The translations under genes were made by a program, and so were the position numbers. A model generated the notes under the pieces. It was given only the letters and a program-made list of their open reading frames with translations. It made no database searches and was not told where the DNA came from. A stretch of DNA of 36,917 nt from Gemmatimonadota bacterium (GTDB lineage Bacteria; Gemmatimonadota; Gemmatimonadetes; Longimicrobiales; Gaopeijiaceae), in NCBI GenBank assembly GCA_029879725.1, contig JAOUPR010000034.1, positions 1-36,917 of the forward strand, written 5' to 3'. This document shows positions 28,913 through 36,057 of this stretch, in pieces (positions within the stretch are counted from its first letter, which is position 1; every line of letters begins with the position of its first letter).

Positions 28913-29675
28913 TTTCGTTCGCGGCCGTCCCGGTGGCGCGGAGGGCGGCGCCCGCCGCCTGAATGTACTCCCACAACCCCGGTGCGAAGGCGGCGCCGTG
29001 CCCGCCGAACACCTGGTCCGGGCCTTCCTCCCGGTACATCCGGACGAGGGACTCCCTCATGGCCGGATCGCCTCCGGTGAACTCCTCCACCAGACCGGCC
29101 GCCCTGGCGGCCAGGTCGAGGACCGCCGGGTGGGAGGGCGCGAGGCCGCGTTCCATGGCCTTTCCGAAGGTGGCCATCACCTCGGACCATTCCTGCTCTT
29201 TTTCCGCGAGGTGGGCGTCGCCCAGGCTCTCCCGGCGCGACGCGAGGGTGCGGAGCTGCGCGGGCTCGTAGTACCGCTCCAGGGTCACGGTCCACTGGAT
29301 CATCGCGGTGAGCTCGTCCGCCGACACCTCGCCCTCCGAGGCGACCCGGGCGCGCATCTCCGCCACCCTGTCGCGGAGCGTTCGCGTCTCCTCGAGGACG
29401 GCATCGAGGCGCTGGAGTTGGAGTTCGAGAACGTCCTCCAGAGAGGACGATTCCTGGTCCAGGAAGGCCGCGATCTGGTCCAGGGAGAGCCCCAGGTGGC
29501 GGAGCGTCGTGATCCGGTGCAGCCGCGCCAACTCCTCCCCCCCGTACAGGCGATGCCCCGAGGCGGTGCGGGCGGCGGGTACGAGGAGTCCGATCTCGTG
29601 GTAGTGGTGGAGTGTCCGCACGGAAAGACCGGTGCGGCGGGCGAGATCTCCTACTTTCCAGTATTCCTCGGGCAC
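28905..29675 (-). CDS. MerR-family regulator with TipAS-like ligand domain
   Basis: A 256-residue regulator from GTG 29675, with GGAGG five bases upstream. The N-terminal winged helix (about 3-75) reads YWKVGDLARRTGLSVRTLHHYHEIGLLVPAARTASGHRLYGGEELARLHRI, a full MerR signature. A coiled coil (about 75-120) follows, then a C-terminal helical domain (about 130-250) resembling TipAS, the drug-recognition domain of TipAL that binds thiopeptide-type antibiotics (FGKAMERGLAPSHPAVLDLAARAAGLVEEF...PGLWEYIQAA). The Cys that thiopeptides link to in TipAS is not apparent. MerR proteins twist a promoter with an overlong spacer, and such a promoter sits upstream of this gene. Confidence 0.92.
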   Translation of the reverse strand: MPEEYWKVGDLARRTGLSVRTLHHYHEIGLLVPAARTASGHRLYGGEELARLHRITTLRHLGLSLDQIAAFLDQESSSLEDVLELQLQRLDAVLEETRTLRDRVAEMRARVASEGEVSADELTAMIQWTVTLERYYEPAQLRTLASRRESLGDAHLAEKEQEWSEVMATFGKAMERGLAPSHPAVLDLAARAAGLVEEFTGGDPAMRESLVRMYREEGPDQVFGGHGAAFAPGLWEYIQAAGAALRATGTAANERG

Positions 29676-29709
29676 GGGATCCTCCTCATGGGCTCCTCTC
29701 CACCCTCCC

Positions 29710-29740
29710 AGGGTAGGTCCTCACGTTACGTGAGGTGCAA
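29710..29740 (-). promoter_or_regulatory. MerR-type promoter and operator of the MerR/TipAS gene
   Basis: On the minus strand a -35 TTGCAC (29740-29735) and a -10 TACCCT (29715-29710) are 19 bases apart, the long spacing typical of MerR-controlled promoters. Within the spacer and reaching one base into the -35 lies the palindrome CCTCACG-TTA-CGTGAGG (29719-29735). Position, spacing and symmetry suggest autoregulation. The distance to the GTG start is about 35 bases. Confidence 0.72.
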
Positions 29741-29865
29741 CCCCCTGGGGAAGGCCGCCCGAGGGGCCGACGATCCCGAGACATCGGAACCTGGCCCGAT
29801 TCTTGTGGATATCAGGGGAAGCCGTGCTTTCGGCGTAATGGTGTCCACCCGTGGGAGATCAAGCC

Positions 29866-30831
29866 ATGAACGTTCGTTTCGCCCTCCTGTTGGGCCTCGT
29901 CGGGGCCTCCGCGTGCGGTGGCGGCCGCGGATCGCACCGCCCTCCGCAGCCCGCGCGGCAGGCTCCTCCGCCCGTGTGGGTCTGCCACGCGCGCGGAGGT
30001 GGGTCCATGTGGCTGCGAGTGTCGTCGTCGGCGGGTCGAGCCCACGAGCGGCACGGCGATCGGGTCTCCCTCGAGCCGCAGGACGAAGGGACGTCGTGTG
30101 GCGTGCGCCGGGCCACGCCACGGCCTCCCGTCCGCGCGCAGCCCCGGGACCCGGGCCGTTCGGTGGCCTGGGTCTGCCATGAACGTGGCCAGCGGTCCGC
30201 GTGGATGATGGTGCCGGTGGGCGCCGTGTCGGGTCACGCGCGCCATGGCGACCTGGTGTCGTTCTATGCCCAGGACGAAGGCGACGAGTGTGGCGGAATG
30301 CGTGACGCGCCGCCCCCGCGCCGGAGGGAGGACGTGGAGCGTGAGCGCGACGCGGGGTGGGTCTGGGCCTGCCATGTGCGGGGCGACGGGCGCGCGTGGA
30401 TCAGGGTGGTGGAAGGGGCGGCGGACGTGCACGCGCGCCACGGCGATCGGCTTTCCCGGGATCCCCGTCAGATCGGGTCCGAGTGCCGGAACACCGACCA
30501 GCCCGCCACCCGGCGGGACACGGGCCGGGACGAGGATCGCGACCGCGACGACGCCCGGGACCGTGATCGTGATCGCGACGATGCGCGCGACCGGGACCGC
30601 GATACCGACGACCGCAGGGGCGGCGAAGAACGGAGGGATCCCGACGAGCGCCGCGGAGGGGATCCGGAGCCGCCCCAGGACGACCCCACCTGGCGGTGGG
30701 TATGCCACACGCGGGGACAGGCCACGGCGTGGCTGAGGGTGCCCATCACGGCGGCCGACGCTCATGCGCGCCACGGCGATCGGGTGTCGGGCACGCCTCG
30801 GGAGGTGGGAGAGACCTGTTCGAATGGGTGA
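29866..30831 (+). CDS. Lipoprotein with four Cys/His repeats (WVCHxRG...HARHGD...C)
   Basis: A 321-residue secreted protein, not a family I can name with certainty. The signal peptide MNVRFALLLGLVGASAC puts a lipid-modified Cys at 17. Four repeats follow at about 38-78, 102-142, 167-207 and 278-318. Each has CH, an RG turn, a Trp, an HxRHGD motif exactly 19-25 residues after the first Cys, and a second Cys exactly 38 residues after the first (C40/78, C104/142, C169/207, C280/318). The CH...HGD...C order resembles the small VCHxxxG...HLxHGDxxGxC domain known from other secreted proteins. Repeats 3 and 4 are split by an Asp/Arg-rich linker (about 221-263). GGGAG precedes the ATG by 8 bases. The function may be metal- or ligand-binding, or a disulfide-stabilised wall module. 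Confidence 0.8.
   Translation: MNVRFALLLGLVGASACGGGRGSHRPPQPARQAPPPVWVCHARGGGSMWLRVSSSAGRAHERHGDRVSLEPQDEGTSCGVRRATPRPPVRAQPRDPGRSVAWVCHERGQRSAWMMVPVGAVSGHARHGDLVSFYAQDEGDECGGMRDAPPPRRREDVERERDAGWVWACHVRGDGRAWIRVVEGAADVHARHGDRLSRDPRQIGSECRNTDQPATRRDTGRDEDRDRDDARDRDRDRDDARDRDRDTDDRRGGEERRDPDERRGGDPEPPQDDPTWRWVCHTRGQATAWLRVPITAADAHARHGDRVSGTPREVGETCSNG
29977..30819 (+). repeat. Four-copy protein repeat within the Cys/His lipoprotein gene
   Basis: The copies lie at 29977-30099, 30169-30291, 30364-30486 and 30697-30819, each 123 bases (41 codons). They conserve W-x-C-H, R-G, W, R-V or M-V, H-x-R-H-G-D and the final C at identical offsets, while the bases in between have diverged. This argues for old duplication under selection, not recent slippage. 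Confidence 0.85.
30535..30612 (+). repeat. Asp/Arg low-complexity linker repeat
   Basis: Codons 224-249 encode a run of Asp and Arg (RDRDDARDRDRDRDDARDRD) with a 10-residue (30-base) period. The nucleotide copies differ at synonymous sites (CGG, CGC, CGT; GAC, GAT). The tract is highly charged and is probably a flexible or elongated spacer between repeats 3 and 4. Confidence 0.8.
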
Positions 30832-31411
30832 GGCGTCCGGAGGAAGCCCCTTCGACATCCATTCACCCACCGGAACCGGTGAACTCCTCGCGGCTCTGGA
30901 CACACAGGCCGCGGCCATCGCCGACTACATGGCCGCGCTCCCCCTGGAGGAGTTCCTCGCTCCCCAGGGGGAGAAGTGGTCTCCGGCGGATCACCTGCGG
31001 CACCTGGCCCGGTCGGTGAAGGGCGTGTCCGGAGGGCTGGCCGTGCCCAAGGTGGCACTGGCCCTGCGCTTCGGCCCCACCCTGAGGGGATCCCGCCCCT
31101 TCGAAGAGGTGGCGGCGTACTACCGCGAAGCCCTGGCCCGCGGAGTGGACGCCGGCCGCTTCGCCCCGTCCGCGGCGAGTCCACAGGACGCGACGGAGGA
31201 ATGGCGCGCGGGGGTGCTCCGTCGCTGGCGTGACGAGTCGGACTCCCTGGTGGCCCGAGCCGGCCGTTGGGGTGAACGCGCTCTGGACCACCTGCGCATG
31301 CCCCACCCCGCTCTGGGGAAGCTCACCGCGCGGGAGATGCTGTACTTCACGCTGTACCACAATGCGCATCACGCGCGGATGGTGGTGGGTCGGCGGGGGC
31401 CGGCTATCTGA
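30824..31411 (+). CDS. DinB-like domain protein
   Basis: A 195-residue cytoplasmic four-helix-bundle protein of the DinB/YfiT group. The ligand-type histidines are visible: KWSPADHLRHLARS (H57/H60) and FTLYHNAHHARMVVG near the C-terminus (H179, H182, H183). The family binds a divalent metal with three His and includes thiol-dependent transferases and DNA-damage-inducible proteins of unknown role. The ATG at 30824 overlaps the stop of the Cys/His lipoprotein by 8 bases, so the two are likely co-transcribed. The stop overlaps the convergent amidohydrolase by 8 bases. A longer in-frame start exists upstream but would lie deep in the preceding gene. Confidence 0.85.
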   Translation: MGEASGGSPFDIHSPTGTGELLAALDTQAAAIADYMAALPLEEFLAPQGEKWSPADHLRHLARSVKGVSGGLAVPKVALALRFGPTLRGSRPFEEVAAYYREALARGVDAGRFAPSAASPQDATEEWRAGVLRRWRDESDSLVARAGRWGERALDHLRMPHPALGKLTAREMLYFTLYHNAHHARMVVGRRGPAI

Positions 31412-32906
31412 GACCCACGGTGCCCTGAACCGACCCCAGGAGCGCGGGTGCGTCGAAGCCCACCCCGTCCTTGAACACGAGCGTCGGTCGCCGCAGCGCC
31501 TCCAGGTCGGACCGGAGGTCTCCTTCCAGTAGGATCAGGTCGGCCCGCTTCCCCACCTCGACCGAGCCGATCACGTCGGCGGCCTCCAGGTACCGTGCTC
31601 CGTTCAGCGTGGCCACCATGACCGCTTGCTCCACGCTCAGCCCGGCTTCCACCAGGAGTTGCACGGCCCGCTGATTCCCGTATCCGGCCACCACGTCCCC
31701 ACCGCCGGTGGGGTCGATCCCCACCACCAGCGTGCCCCCGCGCTCCACGAAGACGCAGAGCGCCTTCAACATCCTGGTGAAGAGCGCCTGGGCCTGGAGG
31801 TCGGGATTGTCGCGCGACCGCACGGACCGCTCCACGACGCGCTCGCGCAACTCGGGGAGGATGGCGTCGAGAGCCGCCCGTGGAGGAAGTGGACGTCCGG
31901 TGGCGCCGCGCTCGAACACCGTGGGCGTCGCGGTGATGGCCACTCCGTTCCGGATCAGGTGGTCCACCACGTCGAGGAAGGCGCTGCTCTCCACGTCGAG
32001 AGTCTCGTAGCTCCTCGCTCGCGCCTGCCCCCCCGGGCACACGTCGGGAGCCTTGCCTTCGACCCAGTCCGTGGCGGCCCGGAAGCCGTGCTCCAGATTG
32101 TCGATCCCCAGGTCGGCGGCCTCACGGTAGGTGATGGAGCAGAGGTGCCCGGTGACCTTGATGCCGCGCGCGTGGGCCTCCTGGATCGCCGCCCCCAGCG
32201 TGACGCCGTCGATGAGGTTGTACGCCTTGAACGAGGTCACCCCCCGGTCCGCCCAGAACGCCACGTGCGCCCGGGCTTCGGTCGGGGTGCGCACTTCGGG
32301 AAGCGCGCGCACGAAGCCGCCGGCTCCCTCCAGATACGGTCCCGTCACGTCCATCCGCGGACCGGCCACCACTCCCTGGTTGATCTGGTCGCGTAGACGG
32401 AGATCGGTGTAGGGGTCCATGCTTCCGCCGGTGCGGATGGTGGTGGCGCCCCCTCCGAGATACAGCGGAGGAAAGGATATCTCGTTCGTGTTGTACCGGG
32501 CGGAGCCGGAGGGATAGAACATGTGCTCGTGGAGCATGACCCACCCGGGTGTGAGCGTGCGGCCGGTACCGTCGATGACGGCGGCCCCTTCCGGGATCTC
32601 CACGCCGGCCTCCGGACCCACGCCCACGATCCGGTCGCCTTCGACGATCACCGTCATCCCCGATCGGGCGGGGGCTCCCGTTCCGTCCACGAGGACGACG
32701 TTCCGGATGGCGACGACGGATTCGGACACGGTGATGAAACGCTCCACCGCCGGCGCGAATCCGGTGGGCCGCGGCGCCGTGGTCGCGGCTCGGGCGGCCG
32801 TGTAGGGACCGCTCTGGGCGGAACCCGGGAGGGGAGACGAGACGATGATCAGCGGAGTGAGAGCCGCGAGAGCCATTGAGCCCCGGTGCGTCGTGCGCTT
32901 GAGCAT
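31404..32906 (-). CDS. Secreted amidohydrolase family protein (imidazolonepropionase-like)
   Basis: A 500-residue exported metal hydrolase with signal peptide MLKRTTHRGSMALAALTPLIIVSSPLPGSAQ. The metal motifs are complete: TPGWVMLHEHMFY (HxH), SFKAYN (candidate carboxylated Lys), VTGHLCSITY (H), IDNLEHGF (H) and VVGIDPTGGGD (Asp). The C-terminal strand GSVEVGKRADLILLEGD closes the composite site. ATG 32906 is chosen for the signal peptide and GGAGAG about 7 bases upstream; the frame stays open to 33131 without a convincing earlier start. It shares the amidohydrolase/secreted layout of the gene at 12201 but is clearly not a close copy. The substrate is unknown, plausibly a cyclic amide, dipeptide or lactam. 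Confidence 0.9.
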   Translation of the reverse strand: MLKRTTHRGSMALAALTPLIIVSSPLPGSAQSGPYTAARAATTAPRPTGFAPAVERFITVSESVVAIRNVVLVDGTGAPARSGMTVIVEGDRIVGVGPEAGVEIPEGAAVIDGTGRTLTPGWVMLHEHMFYPSGSARYNTNEISFPPLYLGGGATTIRTGGSMDPYTDLRLRDQINQGVVAGPRMDVTGPYLEGAGGFVRALPEVRTPTEARAHVAFWADRGVTSFKAYNLIDGVTLGAAIQEAHARGIKVTGHLCSITYREAADLGIDNLEHGFRAATDWVEGKAPDVCPGGQARARSYETLDVESSAFLDVVDHLIRNGVAITATPTVFERGATGRPLPPRAALDAILPELRERVVERSVRSRDNPDLQAQALFTRMLKALCVFVERGGTLVVGIDPTGGGDVVAGYGNQRAVQLLVEAGLSVEQAVMVATLNGARYLEAADVIGSVEVGKRADLILLEGDLRSDLEALRRPTLVFKDGVGFDAPALLGSVQGTVGLR

Positions 32907-33142
32907 GATCGAGCTCTCCGTGCAGAGTGGTGTCGGGAGGTGGGTATCGAGTCCGACCAGACTGCGGGCGACGGAGGTTTTCCGCCATAGGGATCGCATC
33001 CGACCCGAGGCCGGTACGTGTGCGACGTTCGGATGTCCGGGCTCCCCGCGCGTCGCGACGGCCGGATACGCCCTCGCCGCGCGCGCGTACCCGCCGTACC
33101 GTACCCCATTATCGACCTGCACGTCGCCCACCAGAGGACGTC

Positions 33143-33990
33143 ATGATGCGACGGAATTCCGACCCTGCCTTTTCGAAGAGCGTGAAGGGACTCCTGGTCC
33201 CGACGCTGATCCTCGCGCTGGCGGCTCCCCTCCACACCCAACAGCGAGGTCCCGCGGAACCCCAGGCGTCCCAGCCCGGTCCGCTGCGGTGGGAGGACAT
33301 GGGCCCGCCGAGCTCGGGGCGATCTTCGGCCATCGCGGGCATCCCCGGAGACCCCGGCGCGTACGATCTCGGCTCGGCGTCGGGAGGGATCTGGAAGACC
33401 ACGGACGCCGGCGAGACCTTCGACCCAATCTTCGACGAGGCCGACGTGCAGGCGGTGGGCGCCCTCGCCGTGGACCCATCCGATCCGGACGTGATCTGGG
33501 GGGGGAGGGGGAAGCGTGGGCCATCCGAGACGCGGACATCATGGGCGACGGGGTCTAGAAGTCCACCGACGGCGGGCGGCACTGGCGGGTGGTGAGCTGG
33601 GACCGGACGCTCATCGGACGGGCCGGATACTACATCCGCATCACGGTGAACCCGGAGAACGCCGACGAGGTCGTGGTGATGAACTCCTCGTCGCACCGCT
33701 CCCTGGACGGCGGGCTGACGTGGTCCGAACGGGCCGGAAGGTGCGGCGACTGCCACGACGTGTGGATGGACCCCACCGATGGCGACCACTGGGCCGTCAC
33801 CGGAGACGGAGGCGCCGGGTGGACCACCAACCATGGTGAGAACTACTCCATGGTGCGCCTACCCAACGGACAGATGTACCACCGGGCCGTGGGCGGGGAG
33901 AGCCGGACCCGTCCCTTCGAGGTCCTCAAGGACCCCGCCATCACCACGTCCGACGAGGACATGGAGGAAGGTGGGCGTCCGGCGGTGGGC
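33143..33990 (+). pseudogene. Decayed BNR/VPS10-like (sortilin-type beta-propeller) secreted protein gene
   Basis: It begins as a normal secreted protein (signal peptide ending APLHTQQ, then PLRWEDMGPPSSGRSSAIAG and GSASGGIWKTTDAGETFDPIFD, the family's first propeller blade). The frame is lost near a run of eight G at 33498-33505. The continuation GEAWAIRDADIMGDGV is one frame over and meets TAG at 33556 where the family has Tyr (GVYKSTDGG). The frame then resumes with KSTDGGRHWR, joined directly to a late blade (GRAGYYIRITVNPENADEVVV), HDVWMDPTDGDHW and LPNGQMYHRAV. Next comes RPFEVLKDPAITTSDEDMEE, which belongs to the C-terminal region. Family proteins run to about 1000 residues, so several hundred are missing internally and the C-terminus is cut off near 33990. 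The end coordinate is approximate. Confidence 0.82.
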
Positions 33991-34019
33991 CGATTTGTTT
34001 CGTTTCGTATAGCCCGCGT

Positions 34020-34028
34020 GCATATTGG
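34020..34028. repeat. Left copy of a 9-bp direct repeat flanking the recombinase
   Basis: GCATATTGG, repeated at 35392-35400 in the same orientation. It lies just after the truncated BNR pseudogene and 37 bases beyond the recombinase stop, in a short AT-rich patch. It could be an attachment or target-site remnant, or coincidence. Confidence 0.4.
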
Positions 34029-34064
34029 AACCCATGTCCGCACCCTCCCTCTGGACCCGGGGCT

Positions 34065-35267
34065 CTATGCCGTTCTCGGTGGCGGAGGAGGTCCGGGCAT
34101 GGGTGGCTCGCCGGGAGAGGTAGCCACCGTCGCTTCGTCCAGAGGGTTCCGGATCCGCTCGATCTGACTCCGCGATACGTGGGTATAGATCTCCGTGGTA
34201 CGCACGCTGGCATGCCCCAGGAGTTCCTGGATGAGGCGCACGTCCGTACCGCTCTCCAGGAGATGGGTCGCGAAGGAATGCCGGAGCACGTGGGGGGTCA
34301 CGGGCTTGGTGATCCCCGCCCGTAGACGGGCCGTCGCCGTGATCTTCTGCACGCTGCGGCTGGTCAGGTGCCGGCTCGGGCGAGGACCCGGGAAGAGCCA
34401 TTCTCCAGGCGCCGCCCCGTCGAGGTAGGTATCCAACAGCGCCAGGGCAGTGTGGGAGAGGAGTGTGTGCCGATCCTTGCGGCCCTTCCCCCTTCGCACC
34501 TGTATGAGCCCGCGGTCGCGGTCGATGTCTTCGGGCCGGAGCCGCACCACCTCGCTCACCCGGAGACCCGCCGAATACGCCAGCGCCAGGATCGCCACGT
34601 GCTTCGGGTTCCGGACCTCGGCCAGGAAACGACGGAACTCCTCCCGACCCAACACCACAGGCAGCCGCTGCTCCTTCCGGGGGCGGGGGAGCGGCAGTTC
34701 CTCCACGGGACGCCCGAGTACGAGCGAGCAGAAGAGGCGCAGAGCACTGGTGATCTGACTGTGGTAGGAACGGGACATTCCGCGACCATCCAGCTTGGCG
34801 AGGACGTGCCGCCGGAGGTCTCCGTCGAGGTCGGATCCGTCGCCTGCGTCCGCGAGGAATCGGCGGGCATGGCCCACGTATGCCTTGCGCGTGCGTACGC
34901 CGTAGCCGCGCAGGCGCATCTCCTCTTCGAAGCGGAGAAGGAGGGCGTCCGGATTTCGGGCGTAGCCGGTGGGCTCGGCCGCCGCACCCGGGCTGTCCCC
35001 ACCGTCACCACCCACCACTGAGCGCACCTCGATTCCGAACGCCGACGCGACCGCCGCGCGATGGGACGGAGAGTCGGGGATGCGCCAGGCCCGGAGGGCG
35101 GAGTCCCATCGACGTCCGGGGATCGAGCGCACGCGAGCCACCAGGGTGGGGTCGAACGGAGCGAAGCGCAGATGGATCTCGCCATTGGCCAACGAGATTC
35201 GAACCCCCCGAGCGGAGGGAGAGCCCGCGGGCCCCCCGGGCGGGCCGTTGCCGGAGTTCACGTCCAT
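34065..35267 (-). CDS. Tyrosine recombinase/integrase with small N-terminal domain
   Basis: A 400-residue site-specific recombinase. Residues 21-82 form a small domain (IHLRFAPFDPTLVARVRSIPGRRWDSALRAWRIP), also seen in a known integrase subgroup. A SAM-like core-binding domain (about 105-195) and the catalytic domain (about 200-378) follow. Catalytic residues: R236 in YSAGLRVSEV, a beta-hairpin Lys near 264 (GKGRKDR), H326 and R329 in TPHVLRHSFATHLL, H352 in ELLGH and Y361 in TTEIYTHVS. It lacks the extra helix insert of integron IntI enzymes, so it is XerC/D-like or a stand-alone integrase. ATG 35267 is the first good start downstream of a Pro-rich stretch with no family match. A Pro-rich tail ends the protein. 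It looks intact. Confidence 0.9.
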   Translation of the reverse strand: MDVNSGNGPPGGPAGSPSARGVRISLANGEIHLRFAPFDPTLVARVRSIPGRRWDSALRAWRIPDSPSHRAAVASAFGIEVRSVVGGDGGDSPGAAAEPTGYARNPDALLLRFEEEMRLRGYGVRTRKAYVGHARRFLADAGDGSDLDGDLRRHVLAKLDGRGMSRSYHSQITSALRLFCSLVLGRPVEELPLPRPRKEQRLPVVLGREEFRRFLAEVRNPKHVAILALAYSAGLRVSEVVRLRPEDIDRDRGLIQVRRGKGRKDRHTLLSHTALALLDTYLDGAAPGEWLFPGPRPSRHLTSRSVQKITATARLRAGITKPVTPHVLRHSFATHLLESGTDVRLIQELLGHASVRTTEIYTHVSRSQIERIRNPLDEATVATSPGEPPMPGPPPPPRTA

Positions 35268-35391
35268 GACGGGAACGGTCGTGCCGTCAATCGGGCGCGG
35301 ACATGGCGGAGTGGGACGGGTGGGGCCGGCCGACGTAGCGGAGTGGGGGGGGCGGCGCGTACGGAAGGGTGGCGACCAAGGTGATGCCACA

Positions 35392-35400
35392 GCATATTGG
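35392..35400. repeat. Right copy of the 9-bp direct repeat flanking the recombinase
   Basis: GCATATTGG, matching 34020-34028. It lies 125 bases upstream of the recombinase start and 116 bases before the DUF6632-like gene. The two copies bracket about 1.38 kb that holds only the recombinase. Confidence 0.4.
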
Positions 35401-35516
35401 CGGCGCCGAGCCAAGGACCCATGGGTGTGGGTGACTGGGCGAGCGTGGCTCGAGGTGGCCACCCGACCCGAGGGAAGATGGAGGTCGGCCACGCAACCCT
35501 CAGGAGGAGTGTTCAC

Positions 35517-35906
35517 ATGCAGACTTCCAGCCAGGACAAGGCACTACGCATCACGCTGATGGCCGTGGGCATCGTCTATGTGTTCGGCCTGTACCCCATG
35601 ACCGTAGTGTGGCCGGACGGATTCATGTGGATGCCCCGTCAAGCGGAGTACGAGCAGATGATCCTCGCGACCTTCGCGGTCCTGGGGGTCTACCTGATGA
35701 TCGCATCGCGTGCACCGTCGGAGCATCGCAGTCTCATCGGATTCGCCGCGTGGTCGAGCCTCGTCCATGGACTCGTCATGTTGGTGCAAGCGCTACGGGA
35801 CCCGATGGAGAGGGCGAACATGTACGGCGATATCCCGGCCCTGATCGTGGTGGGAGTCGTCCTTCTGGTGCTCAACCGGCCCTCGGCGCAACGCGCAACC
35901 GCCTGA
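35517..35906 (+). CDS. DUF6632-like small membrane protein
   Basis: A 129-residue integral membrane protein with four predicted helices (about 10-30, 48-63, 72-92 and 104-120). YVFGLYPMTVVWPDGFMW, YEQMILATFAVLGVYLMIASRAPSEHRSLIGFAAWSSLVHGLVMLVQALRDP and GDIPALIVVGVVLLVLNRP match, as I recall it, the DUF6632 family. No function is known. AGGAGG lies 9 bases before the ATG. Codon use is less GC3-biased than in most of the window. It sits beside the recombinase, divergently, and is followed by a long hairpin. Confidence 0.75.
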   Translation: MQTSSQDKALRITLMAVGIVYVFGLYPMTVVWPDGFMWMPRQAEYEQMILATFAVLGVYLMIASRAPSEHRSLIGFAAWSSLVHGLVMLVQALRDPMERANMYGDIPALIVVGVVLLVLNRPSAQRATA

Positions 35907-35916
35907 GGTCCGCATG

Positions 35917-35957
35917 TGAGCGGACGGCGCGCGAGGTATGAGCGCGTCGTCCGCTCA
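35917..35957 (+). terminator. 16-bp stem hairpin after the DUF6632-like gene
   Basis: The arms 35917-35932 and 35942-35957 pair over 16 positions with one G-U wobble (TGAGCGGACGGCGCGC with its partner) around the loop GAGGTATGA. It starts 11 bases after the stop. There is no T run, so termination is only probable. It lacks the GTT/AAC core sites of an integron attC. Confidence 0.6.
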
Positions 35958-36057
35958 TCGCGGCGGTGGGGAAGGTGCCGGGTGGGGGTGGTGTGGTACT
36001 CACGTGGTGGTGGATGTCGGGGATGTCTGGAGGACGAGTCGGCTCTGGAGAGGAGTG

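Noticed and set aside
30535-30612. CRISPR-like or satellite array
   Set aside because: The periodicity is only the codon-level Asp/Arg repeat inside an open frame, with no spacers and with synonymous differences.
33498-33511. Phase-variable poly-G switch in the BNR gene
   Set aside because: Restoring the frame would still leave the TAG at 33556 and the large deletions, so a length change could not switch on a working protein.
35268-36057. Integron with cassettes beside the recombinase
   Set aside because: I found no attC core (RYYYAAC...GTTRRRY) around the DUF6632-like or SIMPL genes, and the recombinase lacks the IntI-specific insert.
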